A DNA stretch of 64,000 bases from positions 3,010 through 67,009 of the forward strand of contig NZ_CVQP01000004.1 of NCBI RefSeq assembly GCF_001040705.1. Direction: 5' to 3'. The stretch comes from Rhodococcus sp. RD6.2. GTDB lineage: Bacteria > Actinomycetota > Actinomycetes > Mycobacteriales > Mycobacteriaceae. The translations under genes and the position numbers were made by a program. The notes under the pieces are model-generated. The model was not told where the DNA came from, searched no databases, and saw only the letters and a list, made by a program, of their open reading frames with translations. Shown in pieces: positions 1 through 9,308 of the stretch. Within the stretch, counting starts at the first letter, position 1. Each line of letters starts with the position of its first letter.

Positions 1-7
1 TCGAAGC

Positions 8-29
8 GCAACAGTATTACTACTGTCGC
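8..29. promoter_or_regulatory. Palindromic operator-like site at the window edge
   Basis: ACAGTA (11-16) and TACTGT (21-26) form a perfect inverted repeat around TTAC, and two further pairs extend it to 8-29 (9 of 11 pairs match). A compact palindrome of this size resembles a TetR- or GntR-type operator. It lies about 190 bp before the phosphodiesterase start at 217, but may serve a gene to the left of the window. The rest of 1-216 shows no convincing gene. Confidence 0.4.
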
Positions 30-216
30 TAACCTCTGGATTGGCCAGGCGCCTTCGTACAACCTCGTGTCTCTCACCCGGGGGCGGAGTCGGTGTCCGT
101 GTCGCTCTGACTCGACAAAAGTTACGCGACCGACCTGCCCTCCGCAAATCAGCTGGTCACAGGCCCGAAAACCGCGATGTAGCCATGGTTGGAGGGCCAC
201 GTCCTAGCCTGAACGC

Positions 217-1365
217 ATGTTGCTTGCTCCGCAGTACGGACGGGATTCGCTGTCGGACCTCGTTCCCTCTGTCCTTGCCCAACTCGGCGTGAACGGCGAG
301 TCCGATCGCATCGGACTCGACCTCACCGGCGTCAATCGGGTGTGCATCCTCCTGGTGGACGGTCTCGGTTCGGAACTGTTGGCCGCGCACCCGGACGAGG
401 CCCCGTTCCTCACGTCCGCTGTGCCCGGCCCCCGGCTCACCGCCGGCTTCCCCACGACCACCGCGGCCAGCCTGGCGTCACTCGGGACGGGAATGCCCTC
501 CGGTGAGCACGGCGTCGTCGGCTATCTGATGTCGGTGCCCGGAGAGGACCGGCTGATGAATCCCCTGAAGTGGCGCCTGCACGGGGAAGGTCCGCGTGTC
601 GACCTGCTTCGTGAGCTCGTCCCCGAGCAGTTCCAGCCGGCACCGACAGCGTTCGAGCGCGCGGCGGCGGCAGGCGTCACCGTGTCGAGGGTGGCACCCG
701 CTTATCAGGGCGGTTCCGGCCTGACCCGGGCCGCGCTGCGCGGTGGCGAGTTCAAGCCGACGTTCTCCATGGGCGACCTGGTGGATGCGGCCGTGACGTC
801 GCTGCGGGAGGGCGAGCGTTCCCTCGTCTACGCGTACCACGGTGAGCTCGACCTGACGGGGCATGCGCGGGGACCCGAATCGGCCGCGTGGGCCCTCGAG
901 CTCGCGCAGGTCGATCTGCTGGCCCGCCAGATCGCGTCGCGTCTGCCGTCGGACGGTGCCCTGATCGTGACCGCGGACCACGGGATGGTTCAGGTCCGGT
1001 CACCTCTCGACGTCGATCAGGAACCCGAGCTGAACGAAGGTGTGCGGCAGATCGGCGGTGAGCCCCGCGCGCGTCACGTCTACACCGAGCGCGGCGAGGC
1101 CGAGTCCGTCCTCGAGCGCTGGCGGTCCCGCCTGGGCGGCGACTTCGCGGTCCTCTCGCGCGCGGAGGTGATCGAGCGCGGATGGTTCGGCCCGACCGTG
1201 AACACCCTCGCTCAGGAGCGCATCGGCGACGTCATCGCGGTCGCGACCGGTGACGGCGCACTGATCCGCCGATCCGCGGAACCACTGCAGTCGATCCTCG
1301 TGGGGCACCACGGTTCGCTGACCTCGGCAGAACTACACGTCCCGCTTCTCGTCTTCCGTCCCTGA
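217..1365 (+). CDS. Type I phosphodiesterase / nucleotide pyrophosphatase family protein
   Basis: This 382-aa protein belongs to the alkaline phosphatase superfamily, nucleotide pyrophosphatase/phosphodiesterase branch, whose members hydrolyse phosphodiester or pyrophosphate bonds using two metal ions. The expected metal-site motifs occur in order: VDGLG (D48), the nucleophile segment FPTTTA (about 78-83), the D212/H216 pair in ELDLTGH, TADHGM (D254, H255) and a late VGHHG (H364/H365). No signal peptide or membrane segment is seen, so it is probably cytoplasmic. An in-frame TAG at 205 restricts the start to ATG 217 or the next codon, TTG 220; no good ribosome binding site (RBS) is visible. 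The natural substrate cannot be read from the sequence. It converges on the ESX-4 genes across a strong hairpin. Confidence 0.85.
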   Translation: MLLAPQYGRDSLSDLVPSVLAQLGVNGESDRIGLDLTGVNRVCILLVDGLGSELLAAHPDEAPFLTSAVPGPRLTAGFPTTTAASLASLGTGMPSGEHGVVGYLMSVPGEDRLMNPLKWRLHGEGPRVDLLRELVPEQFQPAPTAFERAAAAGVTVSRVAPAYQGGSGLTRAALRGGEFKPTFSMGDLVDAAVTSLREGERSLVYAYHGELDLTGHARGPESAAWALELAQVDLLARQIASRLPSDGALIVTADHGMVQVRSPLDVDQEPELNEGVRQIGGEPRARHVYTERGEAESVLERWRSRLGGDFAVLSRAEVIERGWFGPTVNTLAQERIGDVIAVATGDGALIRRSAEPLQSILVGHHGSLTSAELHVPLLVFRP

Positions 1366-1379
1366 CCCGGACAGCGCGA

Positions 1380-1420
1380 GAGGACGTTCCCGATGGCTCT
1401 CCTCCACCGGGAACGTCCTC
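1380..1420. terminator. Bidirectional terminator hairpin between the phosphodiesterase gene and esxT
   Basis: The arms at 1380-1392 and 1408-1420 are a perfect 13-bp inverted repeat with a 15-nt loop, placed between two converging genes. There is no U-tract on either strand, which is common for actinobacterial terminators. Confidence 0.75.
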
Positions 1421-1440
1421 AGCCTGTGAACGCGCGCGGA

Positions 1441-1734
1441 TCAGCCCCAGCTGGCAGCCGCCCGGTTGTTCGTTTCCTGCATCTCCTCGTTACCCGAGCC
1501 AACCGCGCGGCCGATCGCGTCGAGCACGGCCTTCAGATCGGCAGCCGAGCGGTCCCAGTTGCCCTGCTCACGCTGGTAGGCCGCGGCGGCGGTGCCGCCC
1601 CAGGTCGCGGCCAGCGGCTCGATGAACTTCTTGAGTTGGAAGAGCTGATCCTCGATGGCCGCGGTGGTGCTCGCGATGTCCGCGCGGGCACCTTCGATGA
1701 CACCGAAGTTGTAGCGGATCTCGTCGCCGCCCAT
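1441..1734 (-). CDS. esxT: WXG100-family protein, EsxT-like ESX-4 substrate
   Basis: A 97-aa WXG100-type protein, expected to form a helical hairpin and to be secreted as a heterodimer with its partner. The turn motif is WGG (45-47) in TWGGTAA, in the middle of the chain as expected, and the rest is helix-forming and Ala/Glu/Gln rich. The N-terminal segment with YNFGVIEG and the AAAAYQREQ stretch resemble mycobacterial EsxT as I recall it. An AAGGGGGA RBS lies just before the ATG. It is the distal gene of a minus-strand run eccC4, Rv3446c-like, esxU, esxT, the same order as in the mycobacterial ESX-4 locus. The secreted function is unknown. Confidence 0.85.
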   Translation of the reverse strand: MGGDEIRYNFGVIEGARADIASTTAAIEDQLFQLKKFIEPLAATWGGTAAAAYQREQGNWDRSAADLKAVLDAIGRAVGSGNEEMQETNNRAAASWG

Positions 1735-1800
1735 GTTGTCCCCCTTGATGATTCGTTCAGGTCGTGTGATTCGTTCGTATTTGACTCCGACCGAGGGCGG

Positions 1801-2115
1801 TCAGATGTCGAGGCTGGCACCCGCGTTGTTGAGCGCCGCGACGTGGGCGTCCTGAGCCTCCGTGAAGGTGTTGCCGTTCGTGCGGATGTTCTCGCTGATC
1901 GCGACGAGCGCCTGGTTCAAACGCCGAGCACTGTCGTCCCAGCTGGCGATGAGTCCGTCGAACGTCTTCCTCGCCGTGCCGCCCCACGCGCCCTCCACGG
2001 CCGTCAGCCGCTGCTGCAGACCCCGCTGCAGTCCGTCGATGCCGTCGCTGACCTCCTTCACGTGCGCCGCCGCGCTCTCCATGGTCCCGGTTTCGGCCTT
2101 GAACTCCTCGTTCAT
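1801..2115 (-). CDS. esxU: WXG100-family protein, EsxU-like ESX-4 substrate
   Basis: A 104-aa WXG100-type protein, presumed partner of the downstream EsxT. WGG sits at 44-46 (AWGGTARK), between two predicted helices. The C-terminal helix contains AQDAHVAALNNAG, in the position where type VII export signals lie, though the canonical YxxxD/E is not obvious. A strong AGGAGGGG RBS stands three bases before the ATG. The 66-bp gap to esxT and the shared strand suggest co-transcription. The order and the pair match mycobacterial esxU-esxT. The 169 bp upstream (2116-2284), between this start and the Rv3446c-like stop, may carry an internal promoter, but I see no clear -35/-10 pair. Confidence 0.85.
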   Translation of the reverse strand: MNEEFKAETGTMESAAAHVKEVSDGIDGLQRGLQQRLTAVEGAWGGTARKTFDGLIASWDDSARRLNQALVAISENIRTNGNTFTEAQDAHVAALNNAGASLDI

Positions 2116-2284
2116 GCACCCCTCCTGGTGTCCCGCGTCCGCGATGTTCGACCCCTGGATGGGCCGACCTGGACTCGCCTACACACGGTTGGACGCAGCC
2201 AGCGCCCCATTCGGTTCCATCGGGTTCCGGAGAGATTCCCCCAGATGGGCGAGTACGGGAACAAAGCCGTACGCCTCGGATCGG

Positions 2285-3697
2285 TCACCGGGCCGAGATC
2301 ATGACCGAACCGGCGACGGCGTCACAGGCCTGCGCCACGCTGTCGGGCTCCCCCCTGAGCGCCTGGCAACCGATACTGACCTGCAGTTCATCGGATACGA
2401 ACACCCGCCACACGACCCGTGAATCGTGGTCGGGTACCTCCACGTACGCCAGGGCGGGCCGCGCGTCGAACTCGATGCGCGAGAGTTCCCCGAACGTGTC
2501 CGAGCGGGCCTCGATCTGGTCGCCGAGCGTCACCGCGACCGCGTCGAGGTCGGCGCCGGGGAGAAGTTCCTTCTGTACCAGCAGGATTCGTGCGGGCCTT
2601 CCGTCGTCTCGGACCAGTTCCACACGATCCGCCCCGCCCTCGGAGCCTCGCCGGTGCCAGCCCGGAGGCACTTCCAGCGCCGCCCGGCCCGTCGAGACCC
2701 AAGCCGGAGCCGCGATCGACGTCGGTGCGGGAGCGGGGATCACCGTGTCCGAGACGACCGGCGCGTCTGTCGACGCGTTCCCGGTGGTCGGGGTGTCGTC
2801 CACCGAACCGTGCACCACGATCAGTGCCGCCCCCACGACCACCGTGACGACCGCCGCGAGTACCACGCCCCATCGGCGTGACGTCCTTGCGGGAACGGGC
2901 TCGGAGTCGTCGCCGGGACCCGAGACGCGCGGCAGCTGACCCGCCTGACCCAGACCCCACTCGAATGCGGCCCCGACGAGGGTGCGCGGGGGGATCTCGC
3001 ACACCGGGACGTCGAGGCCCCATCGGCGGCGAAGTGCGTCCGCCAGTCCGCCGGCGACCCCGGTCGGCAGTGTGCCGACGACGGCAATCCATTCGGGGAC
3101 GTCCGCGTGCGCGGTGTGAACCACCTCGGCGAGCTCTGCCACGGCTTCCGGGCGAACCGACAGATCCATCGCGCCGATCGAGTCGACACCGACCCTGCCA
3201 CCGCCGATCGTCGCGGTGGCCTCCGACGCCAGTACTCCGACCTCGAGGACCACACCGGACCGGTTGGCGCCGTCGGGATCCATCACCGCCGCTGCGATGT
3301 CCGCGATCGTCACCACACGGACCTCACGAGCGAGACGACGACCCGCCGCGGCCAGGACCCGGCGGCGACGCGTGAGCCATCCCGTCGGGCAGGTGACGAC
3401 GAGGTGGTCGACGGGCGTCACCGCTCCGGCAGCGACGACCGCGTCGGCGAGAACTTCCGCCAGAACCTCGACGACATCGACCGCGTCGGTCCCGAGGAGG
3501 AGCACGTCGTCGTCCACGAACCGGATCGGTGCGGGTTCGAAGACCTCGTCGGACGCGGCCATCGCGCGGTCCACACCGACGACGAGTCCGCCCGCGGCGA
3601 CGATCACACCCGACGGACGCTCGATGGTCCGGCCACCCTGGCGAGCCCACGTTGCGGACTCGGTCAGGTGCACCGCGACCACCGATCGTCCGGTCAC
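2285..3697 (-). CDS. Type VII secretion-associated protein, Rv3446c-like, with degenerate Hsp70-like N-domain
   Basis: A 470-aa membrane-anchored protein. The start chosen is GTG 3697, which overlaps the eccC4 stop by 4 bp (GTGA); the frame stays open upstream, but that stretch is an Arg/Pro-rich shadow inside eccC4. Residues 1 to about 255 follow the Hsp70/actin ATPase layout: an early strand VVAVHLTES, then VTCPTGWLTRRRR where Hsp70 has its VPAYF segment, a central VVLEVGVLASEATATIGGG, and a late VVGTLPTG before a helix ending GAAFEWG. The glycine and aspartate nucleotide ligands are mostly replaced. One membrane helix lies at about 273-294, followed by a C-terminal domain typical of the Rv3446c family. 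Its place beside eccC4 points to a role in ESX-4. The fold is inferred by eye. Confidence 0.75.
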   Translation of the reverse strand: MTGRSVVAVHLTESATWARQGGRTIERPSGVIVAAGGLVVGVDRAMAASDEVFEPAPIRFVDDDVLLLGTDAVDVVEVLAEVLADAVVAAGAVTPVDHLVVTCPTGWLTRRRRVLAAAGRRLAREVRVVTIADIAAAVMDPDGANRSGVVLEVGVLASEATATIGGGRVGVDSIGAMDLSVRPEAVAELAEVVHTAHADVPEWIAVVGTLPTGVAGGLADALRRRWGLDVPVCEIPPRTLVGAAFEWGLGQAGQLPRVSGPGDDSEPVPARTSRRWGVVLAAVVTVVVGAALIVVHGSVDDTPTTGNASTDAPVVSDTVIPAPAPTSIAAPAWVSTGRAALEVPPGWHRRGSEGGADRVELVRDDGRPARILLVQKELLPGADLDAVAVTLGDQIEARSDTFGELSRIEFDARPALAYVEVPDHDSRVVWRVFVSDELQVSIGCQALRGEPDSVAQACDAVAGSVMISAR

Positions 3698-6600
3698 AGC
3701 GGCGGCATCCACGCGATCTGGATCTGGGTGTTCCCGGAGCGGGTGACCAATGCCGCTCGGCCGGGCGGCATCTCGGTGGGGCGCGCAGTTCCGATCAGGT
3801 TGCCCTCGTCTCGGCTTCCGCTCATCACGAATCCGGTCGGTACGAGGTCGCGGAGTCGCGCGATGATCGGCTCGTAGAGCGCGCGGCCAGCACCGCCGGA
3901 CCTGCGGGCCACGATCAGGTGGAATCCGACGTCCCTGCCGTGCGCGAGGTGGTCGAGGATCGGAAGCAGCGGGTTGCCACTCGACGTGACGACCAGGTCG
4001 TAGTCGTCGACGACCACGTAGATCTCCGGTCCGGTCCACCACGATCGGTCACGGATCTGCTGCGGAGTCAGATCCGCCCCAGGCATCCGCGCGGTCAGCA
4101 GGCCCGCGAGTTCGTTCATCATCGTCGTCAGGGTCTGGGCGTTCGGCGCGTAGCCGGCGAGATGCGGACCCTCGACGGCGCCGAGCATGGTTCGGCGGTA
4201 GTCGGCGAGGATGATCTTGGCCTGTTTCGGGGTGTTCGATTCCATCAGTCCCGCGCAGATTCCGCGCAGAAGCGTGGTCTTGCCCGCGCCTCCGTCTGCG
4301 AAGGCCAGCATGTGCTGGTGGACGTTGAAATCCACGTACACGGGCGCGAGGTCGGCCTCATCCAGCCCGATGGGCACCCGCAGGCACGCGGATTCGTCGG
4401 CGGGCGGCCACCCGGCCGATCGGGCCACGACGTCGGTCCGATCGCAGCGTTCCGGCAGCATCCGGACAGCGGGCGCCCGGTCTCCGGTGGAACCGGCGCC
4501 GATCCGCGCGACCGCGTCCGCGACGCCTGCGCCGAGGTCGTCGGTGGTCTCCCCACCGTCGACCCGCGGCAGTGCCACGAGCATGTGCAGTCCCTCGGAA
4601 GTCATGCCACGGCCCGGTCTGCCCTGCGGCACACGGCTCGCCTTGACCCGCCCGAAGTCCGAGTCCGCCGGATCTCCGAGGCGCAGTTCGATTCGCGTCG
4701 CCAGCTGGTCCTTGAGTGCCGGGCGGATCTCCGCCCACCGGGAAGCGGTGACCACGACGTGCACGCCGAACGACAAGCCCTGACTGGCCAGAGCATTGAT
4801 CTGCATCTCCAGCGACTCGAAGTCCTGCCGGACTCCGGGCCATCCGTCCACCATCAGGAACACGTCGCCGTAGGGGTCACCCGCGACGTTCGGATCGCCC
4901 GCGGCGCGGCGGCGGCGGAACTCCGTCATCGAGTCGATCCCGAGTTCGCGAAACCTGCGCTCCCGGTCGCGTACGAGCGTGTTCATCTCGGCGACGGTGC
5001 GCCTTACCCGGTCGACGTCGAGGCGGTTCGCAACCGACCCGACGTGCGGCAGACCTGCCAGCCCCGAGAGGGTGCCGCCGCCGAAGTCCAGGCAGTAGAA
5101 CTGCACCTGACGGGGCGTGTGTGTCAGGGCCATCGCCAGGATCATCGTCCGCAGCGCTGTCGACTTGCCGGACTGGGTGCCACCGACAACGGCGACGTTG
5201 CCGCGCGAACCCGCGAGGTCGACGACCAGCAGGTCTCGGCGCTGGTCGTAGGGGCGGTCGACGATGCCGATCGGCGCGCGCAACGCGACCGGTTCGCTGT
5301 CGGTGGGTGCGGGCGAGGCAACCAGATCGCCGAGTGCGGGTGACACGTCGAGCGGCGGCAGCCACACCTCGTGCGCGGCCGACCCTCGTCCACGCAGCCG
5401 GTCGACCACGGTGTCGAGCACCGTGCGTCCCGTGTCCGTGACGACGTCCGGCTCCTCCGCCCGTTCCGGTTCGGGCGCGGCGGGCAACGCGACCGCCGCC
5501 GCGGTGAACGACCGCGGACGCAGGTCCACCGCCGCGGCGGACGCCGCGAGGACGCCCCCGGACGTGCGCCGCAGGTACGGACCCGACACGTACGCCGCGG
5601 CGAAACGGACGATCTCGGCCGAGTCGCACTTGAGGTAGCCGGCGCCGGGTTGCGCAGGCAGGTGGTAGGCGTCGGGGACGCCGAGGACAGTGCGCGATTC
5701 GTTGGCGGAGAATGTCTTCAGGCCGATCCGGTACGAGAGGTGGCTGTCGAGTCCACGCATCTTGCCTTCGTCGAGGCGCTGACTCGCCAGCAGCAGATGG
5801 ATGTGTAGCGAGCGTCCCAGACGTCCGATCGCGACGAACAGGTCCGCGAACTCCGGCTGTTGGCTGAGCAGTTCGGAGAACTCGTCGACGACGATGAACA
5901 TGGCGGGCAACGGAGCGAGAGCAGCGCCCCCAACCCTGGCCCGCTCGTACTCGGTCACGTTGGCGAAGTTTCCTGCCGCGCGCAGCAACTCCTGCCTGCG
6001 GTTCATCTCGCCTGCCAGCGCGTCCCTCATCCGGTCCACCATCGCCAACTCCTCGGCGAGGTTCGTGATGACGGCCGCGACATGAGGCAACCCCTCGAGA
6101 CCGAGGAACGTCGCACCACCCTTGAAGTCGACGAGCACGAGATTGAGCGCGTCCGGGGAATGCGTGGCGGCGAGTCCGAGGACGAGGGTCCGCAGGAACT
6201 CGGACTTGCCCGAGCCGGTCGCGCCGATGCACAGCCCGTGCGGGCCCATCCCGTTCTCCGCGGACTCCTTCAGGTCGATCTCGACCGGCGAGCCGTCCAT
6301 CCCGACGCCGATCGGGACCCGCAACCGGTCCCGCGGGCTCCGCGGCGCCCACGCCGTCGCCACGTCCAGGGCGATGAGGTCAGGGAGCCCGAGCAGGCGC
6401 CGCCAGTCGGTGTCGGTGTCGTCGGCGCCGTCACCGGCGTCGGTGACCGCCCCGGTGGCGACGCGGAACGGCGCGAGGCGACGAGCTGCCGTCTCGGCCT
6501 GGTGCATGCTGAGCCCGTCGGGTACAGCGAAAGTCTCGACACCCGACGCGCTGCGGGCCCCGATCCCCGTGCCGGAGAGCACCAACTGGATCCCGCGGGT

Positions 6601-7656
6601 TGCCGACAACGTCGGTCGGTAGCCGCCCAGGTCGAGCACCGTCACCGAGTCCAGGCCGTCGTCGAGGATGCCGGGGCCGGAAGTGATTCCGCCGTCCAAC
6701 ACCACCAGAACCTGCGGGACGCCCGCGGTTGCCGGGGCCGTCCGCGAGTACCGCGCGCGCATCGCCAGGTAGGGGCCGAGGACCTCGTCAAGTTCGGCCA
6801 GGGAGCCGTAGACCATGCGCCCGCTGCCCACCCCGTCGACACGATCCGGGTGCTGGGCGTGTGGCAGCCACTTCACCCATTCCCACTCGGCGGTGGTGTC
6901 GGGGCCACACACGACGACGACCTGCACGACATCGGGACCGTGAAAGGTGCACAGCTGCACCAGCATCGCGCGGACCAGGTCGCGTGATGCAGACCTGTCC
7001 CCCTCGAATCCGATCGCCGCGAACCCGCGCATCGCCACCGCGGTCGGCAGGCTCGGGACGACCGAGTGCGTGCGGACGAACCGACGCAGCGACACCGCCG
7101 CAACCGGCTCGAGGTCCTCGACCGGTCCGGTCTCGGGCGTCACGAGTCTCGTTGCCAGCCGCTGACTGCCGCGGCCGACCCGGACGTGCAGGTGGTCCTG
7201 ATCGCCGACGCGGCGTTCCCACATTCGCGCGGTGCCTGCGAGCGTCCACAGGTGTGCGGGATCCGGATGACTCCAGTCCAACGCCGCCCGCTGCTTGTCC
7301 ACCGTGTCGTAGACGTCGCGGCGCAACTGGTCCAGGTAGCGCAGGTAGTCCTTGCGGTCCTCGTTGATCTCCGCTCCCCGCGAACCGTTGCCCCGTCCAC
7401 CCGCGAGCATTCCGAGCATCGAGACGACCATCATCACGGGGAACATGAGCGACATCGGGTTCGACGACATGCCCGAGGTGAACATCAACGCGACCATGCC
7501 GACCATCGCCACGACCATCACCACCGGCAGCAACTTCTGCACGAGATTCCCCGGGACGACCTTCGGGATGTCCGGAGGCGGCTGCAGGCTCACCTCGCCG
7601 CCGGGCGTGCGCGGCACTTCCCCGCGCGCCTTGCGCACGAAACGCACTGTGGCCAT
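3694..7656 (-). CDS. eccC4: EccC4, type VII secretion FtsK/SpoIIIE ATPase
   Basis: A 1320-aa single-chain EccC, the motor and substrate receptor of the ESX-4 apparatus. Two membrane helices lie at about 43-63 and 68-87. Three P-loop domains follow: Walker A GATGSGKSE (K484), GGTQSGKST (K831) and GGAGKTT (K1126). The first domain has a canonical Walker B pair (VDFKGG and VVDEFSELL). The second has VDGWPG, with glycine where the catalytic acid is expected, and the third has VVDDYDL. The length matches fused EccCa-EccCb proteins. It heads the minus-strand run to esxT, with a 4-bp overlap into the next gene, and is divergent from eccD4. The 221-bp divergent gap (7657-7877) must hold both promoters, but no convincing hexamer pair was found. 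Confidence 0.95.
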   Translation of the reverse strand: MATVRFVRKARGEVPRTPGGEVSLQPPPDIPKVVPGNLVQKLLPVVMVVAMVGMVALMFTSGMSSNPMSLMFPVMMVVSMLGMLAGGRGNGSRGAEINEDRKDYLRYLDQLRRDVYDTVDKQRAALDWSHPDPAHLWTLAGTARMWERRVGDQDHLHVRVGRGSQRLATRLVTPETGPVEDLEPVAAVSLRRFVRTHSVVPSLPTAVAMRGFAAIGFEGDRSASRDLVRAMLVQLCTFHGPDVVQVVVVCGPDTTAEWEWVKWLPHAQHPDRVDGVGSGRMVYGSLAELDEVLGPYLAMRARYSRTAPATAGVPQVLVVLDGGITSGPGILDDGLDSVTVLDLGGYRPTLSATRGIQLVLSGTGIGARSASGVETFAVPDGLSMHQAETAARRLAPFRVATGAVTDAGDGADDTDTDWRRLLGLPDLIALDVATAWAPRSPRDRLRVPIGVGMDGSPVEIDLKESAENGMGPHGLCIGATGSGKSEFLRTLVLGLAATHSPDALNLVLVDFKGGATFLGLEGLPHVAAVITNLAEELAMVDRMRDALAGEMNRRQELLRAAGNFANVTEYERARVGGAALAPLPAMFIVVDEFSELLSQQPEFADLFVAIGRLGRSLHIHLLLASQRLDEGKMRGLDSHLSYRIGLKTFSANESRTVLGVPDAYHLPAQPGAGYLKCDSAEIVRFAAAYVSGPYLRRTSGGVLAASAAAVDLRPRSFTAAAVALPAAPEPERAEEPDVVTDTGRTVLDTVVDRLRGRGSAAHEVWLPPLDVSPALGDLVASPAPTDSEPVALRAPIGIVDRPYDQRRDLLVVDLAGSRGNVAVVGGTQSGKSTALRTMILAMALTHTPRQVQFYCLDFGGGTLSGLAGLPHVGSVANRLDVDRVRRTVAEMNTLVRDRERRFRELGIDSMTEFRRRRAAGDPNVAGDPYGDVFLMVDGWPGVRQDFESLEMQINALASQGLSFGVHVVVTASRWAEIRPALKDQLATRIELRLGDPADSDFGRVKASRVPQGRPGRGMTSEGLHMLVALPRVDGGETTDDLGAGVADAVARIGAGSTGDRAPAVRMLPERCDRTDVVARSAGWPPADESACLRVPIGLDEADLAPVYVDFNVHQHMLAFADGGAGKTTLLRGICAGLMESNTPKQAKIILADYRRTMLGAVEGPHLAGYAPNAQTLTTMMNELAGLLTARMPGADLTPQQIRDRSWWTGPEIYVVVDDYDLVVTSSGNPLLPILDHLAHGRDVGFHLIVARRSGGAGRALYEPIIARLRDLVPTGFVMSGSRDEGNLIGTARPTEMPPGRAALVTRSGNTQIQIAWMPPL

Positions 7657-7877
7657 GAAGCGCTCACCCCCTGGTCCCGCTCCGCCCCCGCCGGCCGAGA
7701 TGCGGTGGACGCCACGCCATCCCCCGGCAGTCGTCCGAGCGTTGGACAGTAACGCATGTCCCGGTCAACCCGCGACCCACCCCGACCCCACCCCTGCCGT
7801 AGAGTTCGCGCAGTTTCGCAGTGGGGGCGGCACGGCTGGGGCAGTGCCGAAGTGAAGTCGAGTTCGAGGGGGAATTC

Positions 7878-9308
7878 GTGGCGATCGGCGTCGATTCTGG
7901 AGAGCGCACCGACCTGTGCAGAGTGACGATTCTCGCCGATCACGTGCAGGTCGATCTGGCGTTGCCCGCGAGCGCGCCGTTGGCGCTGCTGATCCCCGAG
8001 GTGGTGTCCGTCCTCGACGCGCACGGCGACCCGTCCACCGTGCGGAGTCGTGCAGCGGGACCGACCGAGTGGACGCTCGGCAGACTCGGCAGGTCCGCGC
8101 TCGATCCGACGGGGTCACTGTCCGACCACCGAGTCCGGGACGGTGAGTTGCTCCTGCTGCAGGCGGCCGACCGCTCGGCTCCCGCCCCGCTGTTCGACGA
8201 CCTGATGCACAACGTCGCTGCCGTCGAAGCCGACACGTTCCGTCGATGGACACCGGCTTCCGCGCGAATCGCGGGATCGGCGGCCGCGGGCGCCCTGATG
8301 CTCGTCGGGGCACTGGCCGTGCTGCTCGCGAGGCGCCAGGACTCCGGGCCCACCGGCATGATCGCCGCCCTCGTGGTCGCGGTTCTGCTGGTCGCCGCGG
8401 GCATCGTCGTCGCCCGGGTCTATCACGACCGGGCCTCGGCGCTGACGCTGTGGGCCGCCGCTCTCGCCCCGGCGTTCGCGGCGGGCGCTTTGGTCGTTCC
8501 CGGCGAACCGGGCGCGCCTGCACTGCTGCTCGGCACCGTCACCTGCGGTGCATTCGCGGTGCTCGCAGCACGCATGAGTGGCGTCGGTATCGGTGTCGCC
8601 GTTGCGGTCTCGACGACGGCGGTCGTGGCGGCAGGCGCAGCAGGAATCTCCGTGCTGACGGACCTGCCGGACCAGGCGATCGGCGCGATCGTGACCGCGA
8701 CGGCGCTGGTGCTGCTCGCGTGTGCACCGCGGATCGCGATGCTGCTCGCCAAGCTGCCTCTGCCACCGGTTCCGTCTCCGGGCTCACCCCTGGACACCGA
8801 GGAGGCGGCCGAAGAAGGCGACGCGCCACTGCCTTCGTTCGCGGGTCTCGAGGAGAAGGCCGGGCGAGCCCGTGGCCACCTGACAGGACTGGTGTGTTCC
8901 ACGGCGGTCACCACCGCCGCAGGCGCGCTGATCGCGGCCGACGCCTTCCGCGCCGTCGACTGGCCCGGGTTCGCGCTCGCGGCGGTCGCGGCCCTCGTGT
9001 TGACGTTCCGCGGCCGAACGTACGCCAGCCTGTCGCAGGCGGCACCGCTCATCGGATCCGGATCACTGATCCTCATCCTCCTCCTGGCCAGCGTCGCGGT
9101 CACCGAACCAGGTTGGGCGCCTGCCATTCTCGTACTCGCGACCCTCGGAGTCGGGGTGGCGCTCACGCTCGGCGTCGTTGCTCCGCGCCACGAGTTCTCG
9201 CCCGTCCAGCGGCGCGCCTCCGAGCTGATCGACTACGCCGCCATCGCCTCCGTGCTACCCCTGACCTGCTGGGTCGCGGGACTGTTCGCGGCGATGCGTG
9301 GACTGTGA
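7878..9308 (+). CDS. eccD4: EccD4, type VII secretion channel protein
   Basis: A 476-aa integral membrane protein of the ESX inner-membrane complex. A ubiquitin-like cytosolic domain occupies about residues 1-110 (CRVTILADHVQVDLALP, then DGELLLLQ), followed by about eleven hydrophobic helices interrupted near the middle by an acidic loop (EEAAEEGD). The GTG start at 7878 was chosen because a GAGGGGGA RBS precedes it at the proper distance; an in-frame ATG at 7821 would add 19 poorly conserved residues. Its TGA overlaps the mycP4 ATG by one base, so translation of the two is probably coupled. EccD normally dimerises around the EccC stalk. Confidence 0.93.
   Translation: MAIGVDSGERTDLCRVTILADHVQVDLALPASAPLALLIPEVVSVLDAHGDPSTVRSRAAGPTEWTLGRLGRSALDPTGSLSDHRVRDGELLLLQAADRSAPAPLFDDLMHNVAAVEADTFRRWTPASARIAGSAAAGALMLVGALAVLLARRQDSGPTGMIAALVVAVLLVAAGIVVARVYHDRASALTLWAAALAPAFAAGALVVPGEPGAPALLLGTVTCGAFAVLAARMSGVGIGVAVAVSTTAVVAAGAAGISVLTDLPDQAIGAIVTATALVLLACAPRIAMLLAKLPLPPVPSPGSPLDTEEAAEEGDAPLPSFAGLEEKAGRARGHLTGLVCSTAVTTAAGALIAADAFRAVDWPGFALAAVAALVLTFRGRTYASLSQAAPLIGSGSLILILLLASVAVTEPGWAPAILVLATLGVGVALTLGVVAPRHEFSPVQRRASELIDYAAIASVLPLTCWVAGLFAAMRGL

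Noticed and set aside
3698-4042. N-terminal extension of the Rv3446c-like protein inside eccC4
   Set aside because: It is an Arg/Pro-rich shadow. The GTGA overlap with the eccC4 stop gives a clear coupled start at 3697.
7657-7877. A promoter pair (TTGACC with TACTGT) for eccC4
   Set aside because: The spacer is only 11 bp, too short for a SigA-type promoter, so it was not annotated.
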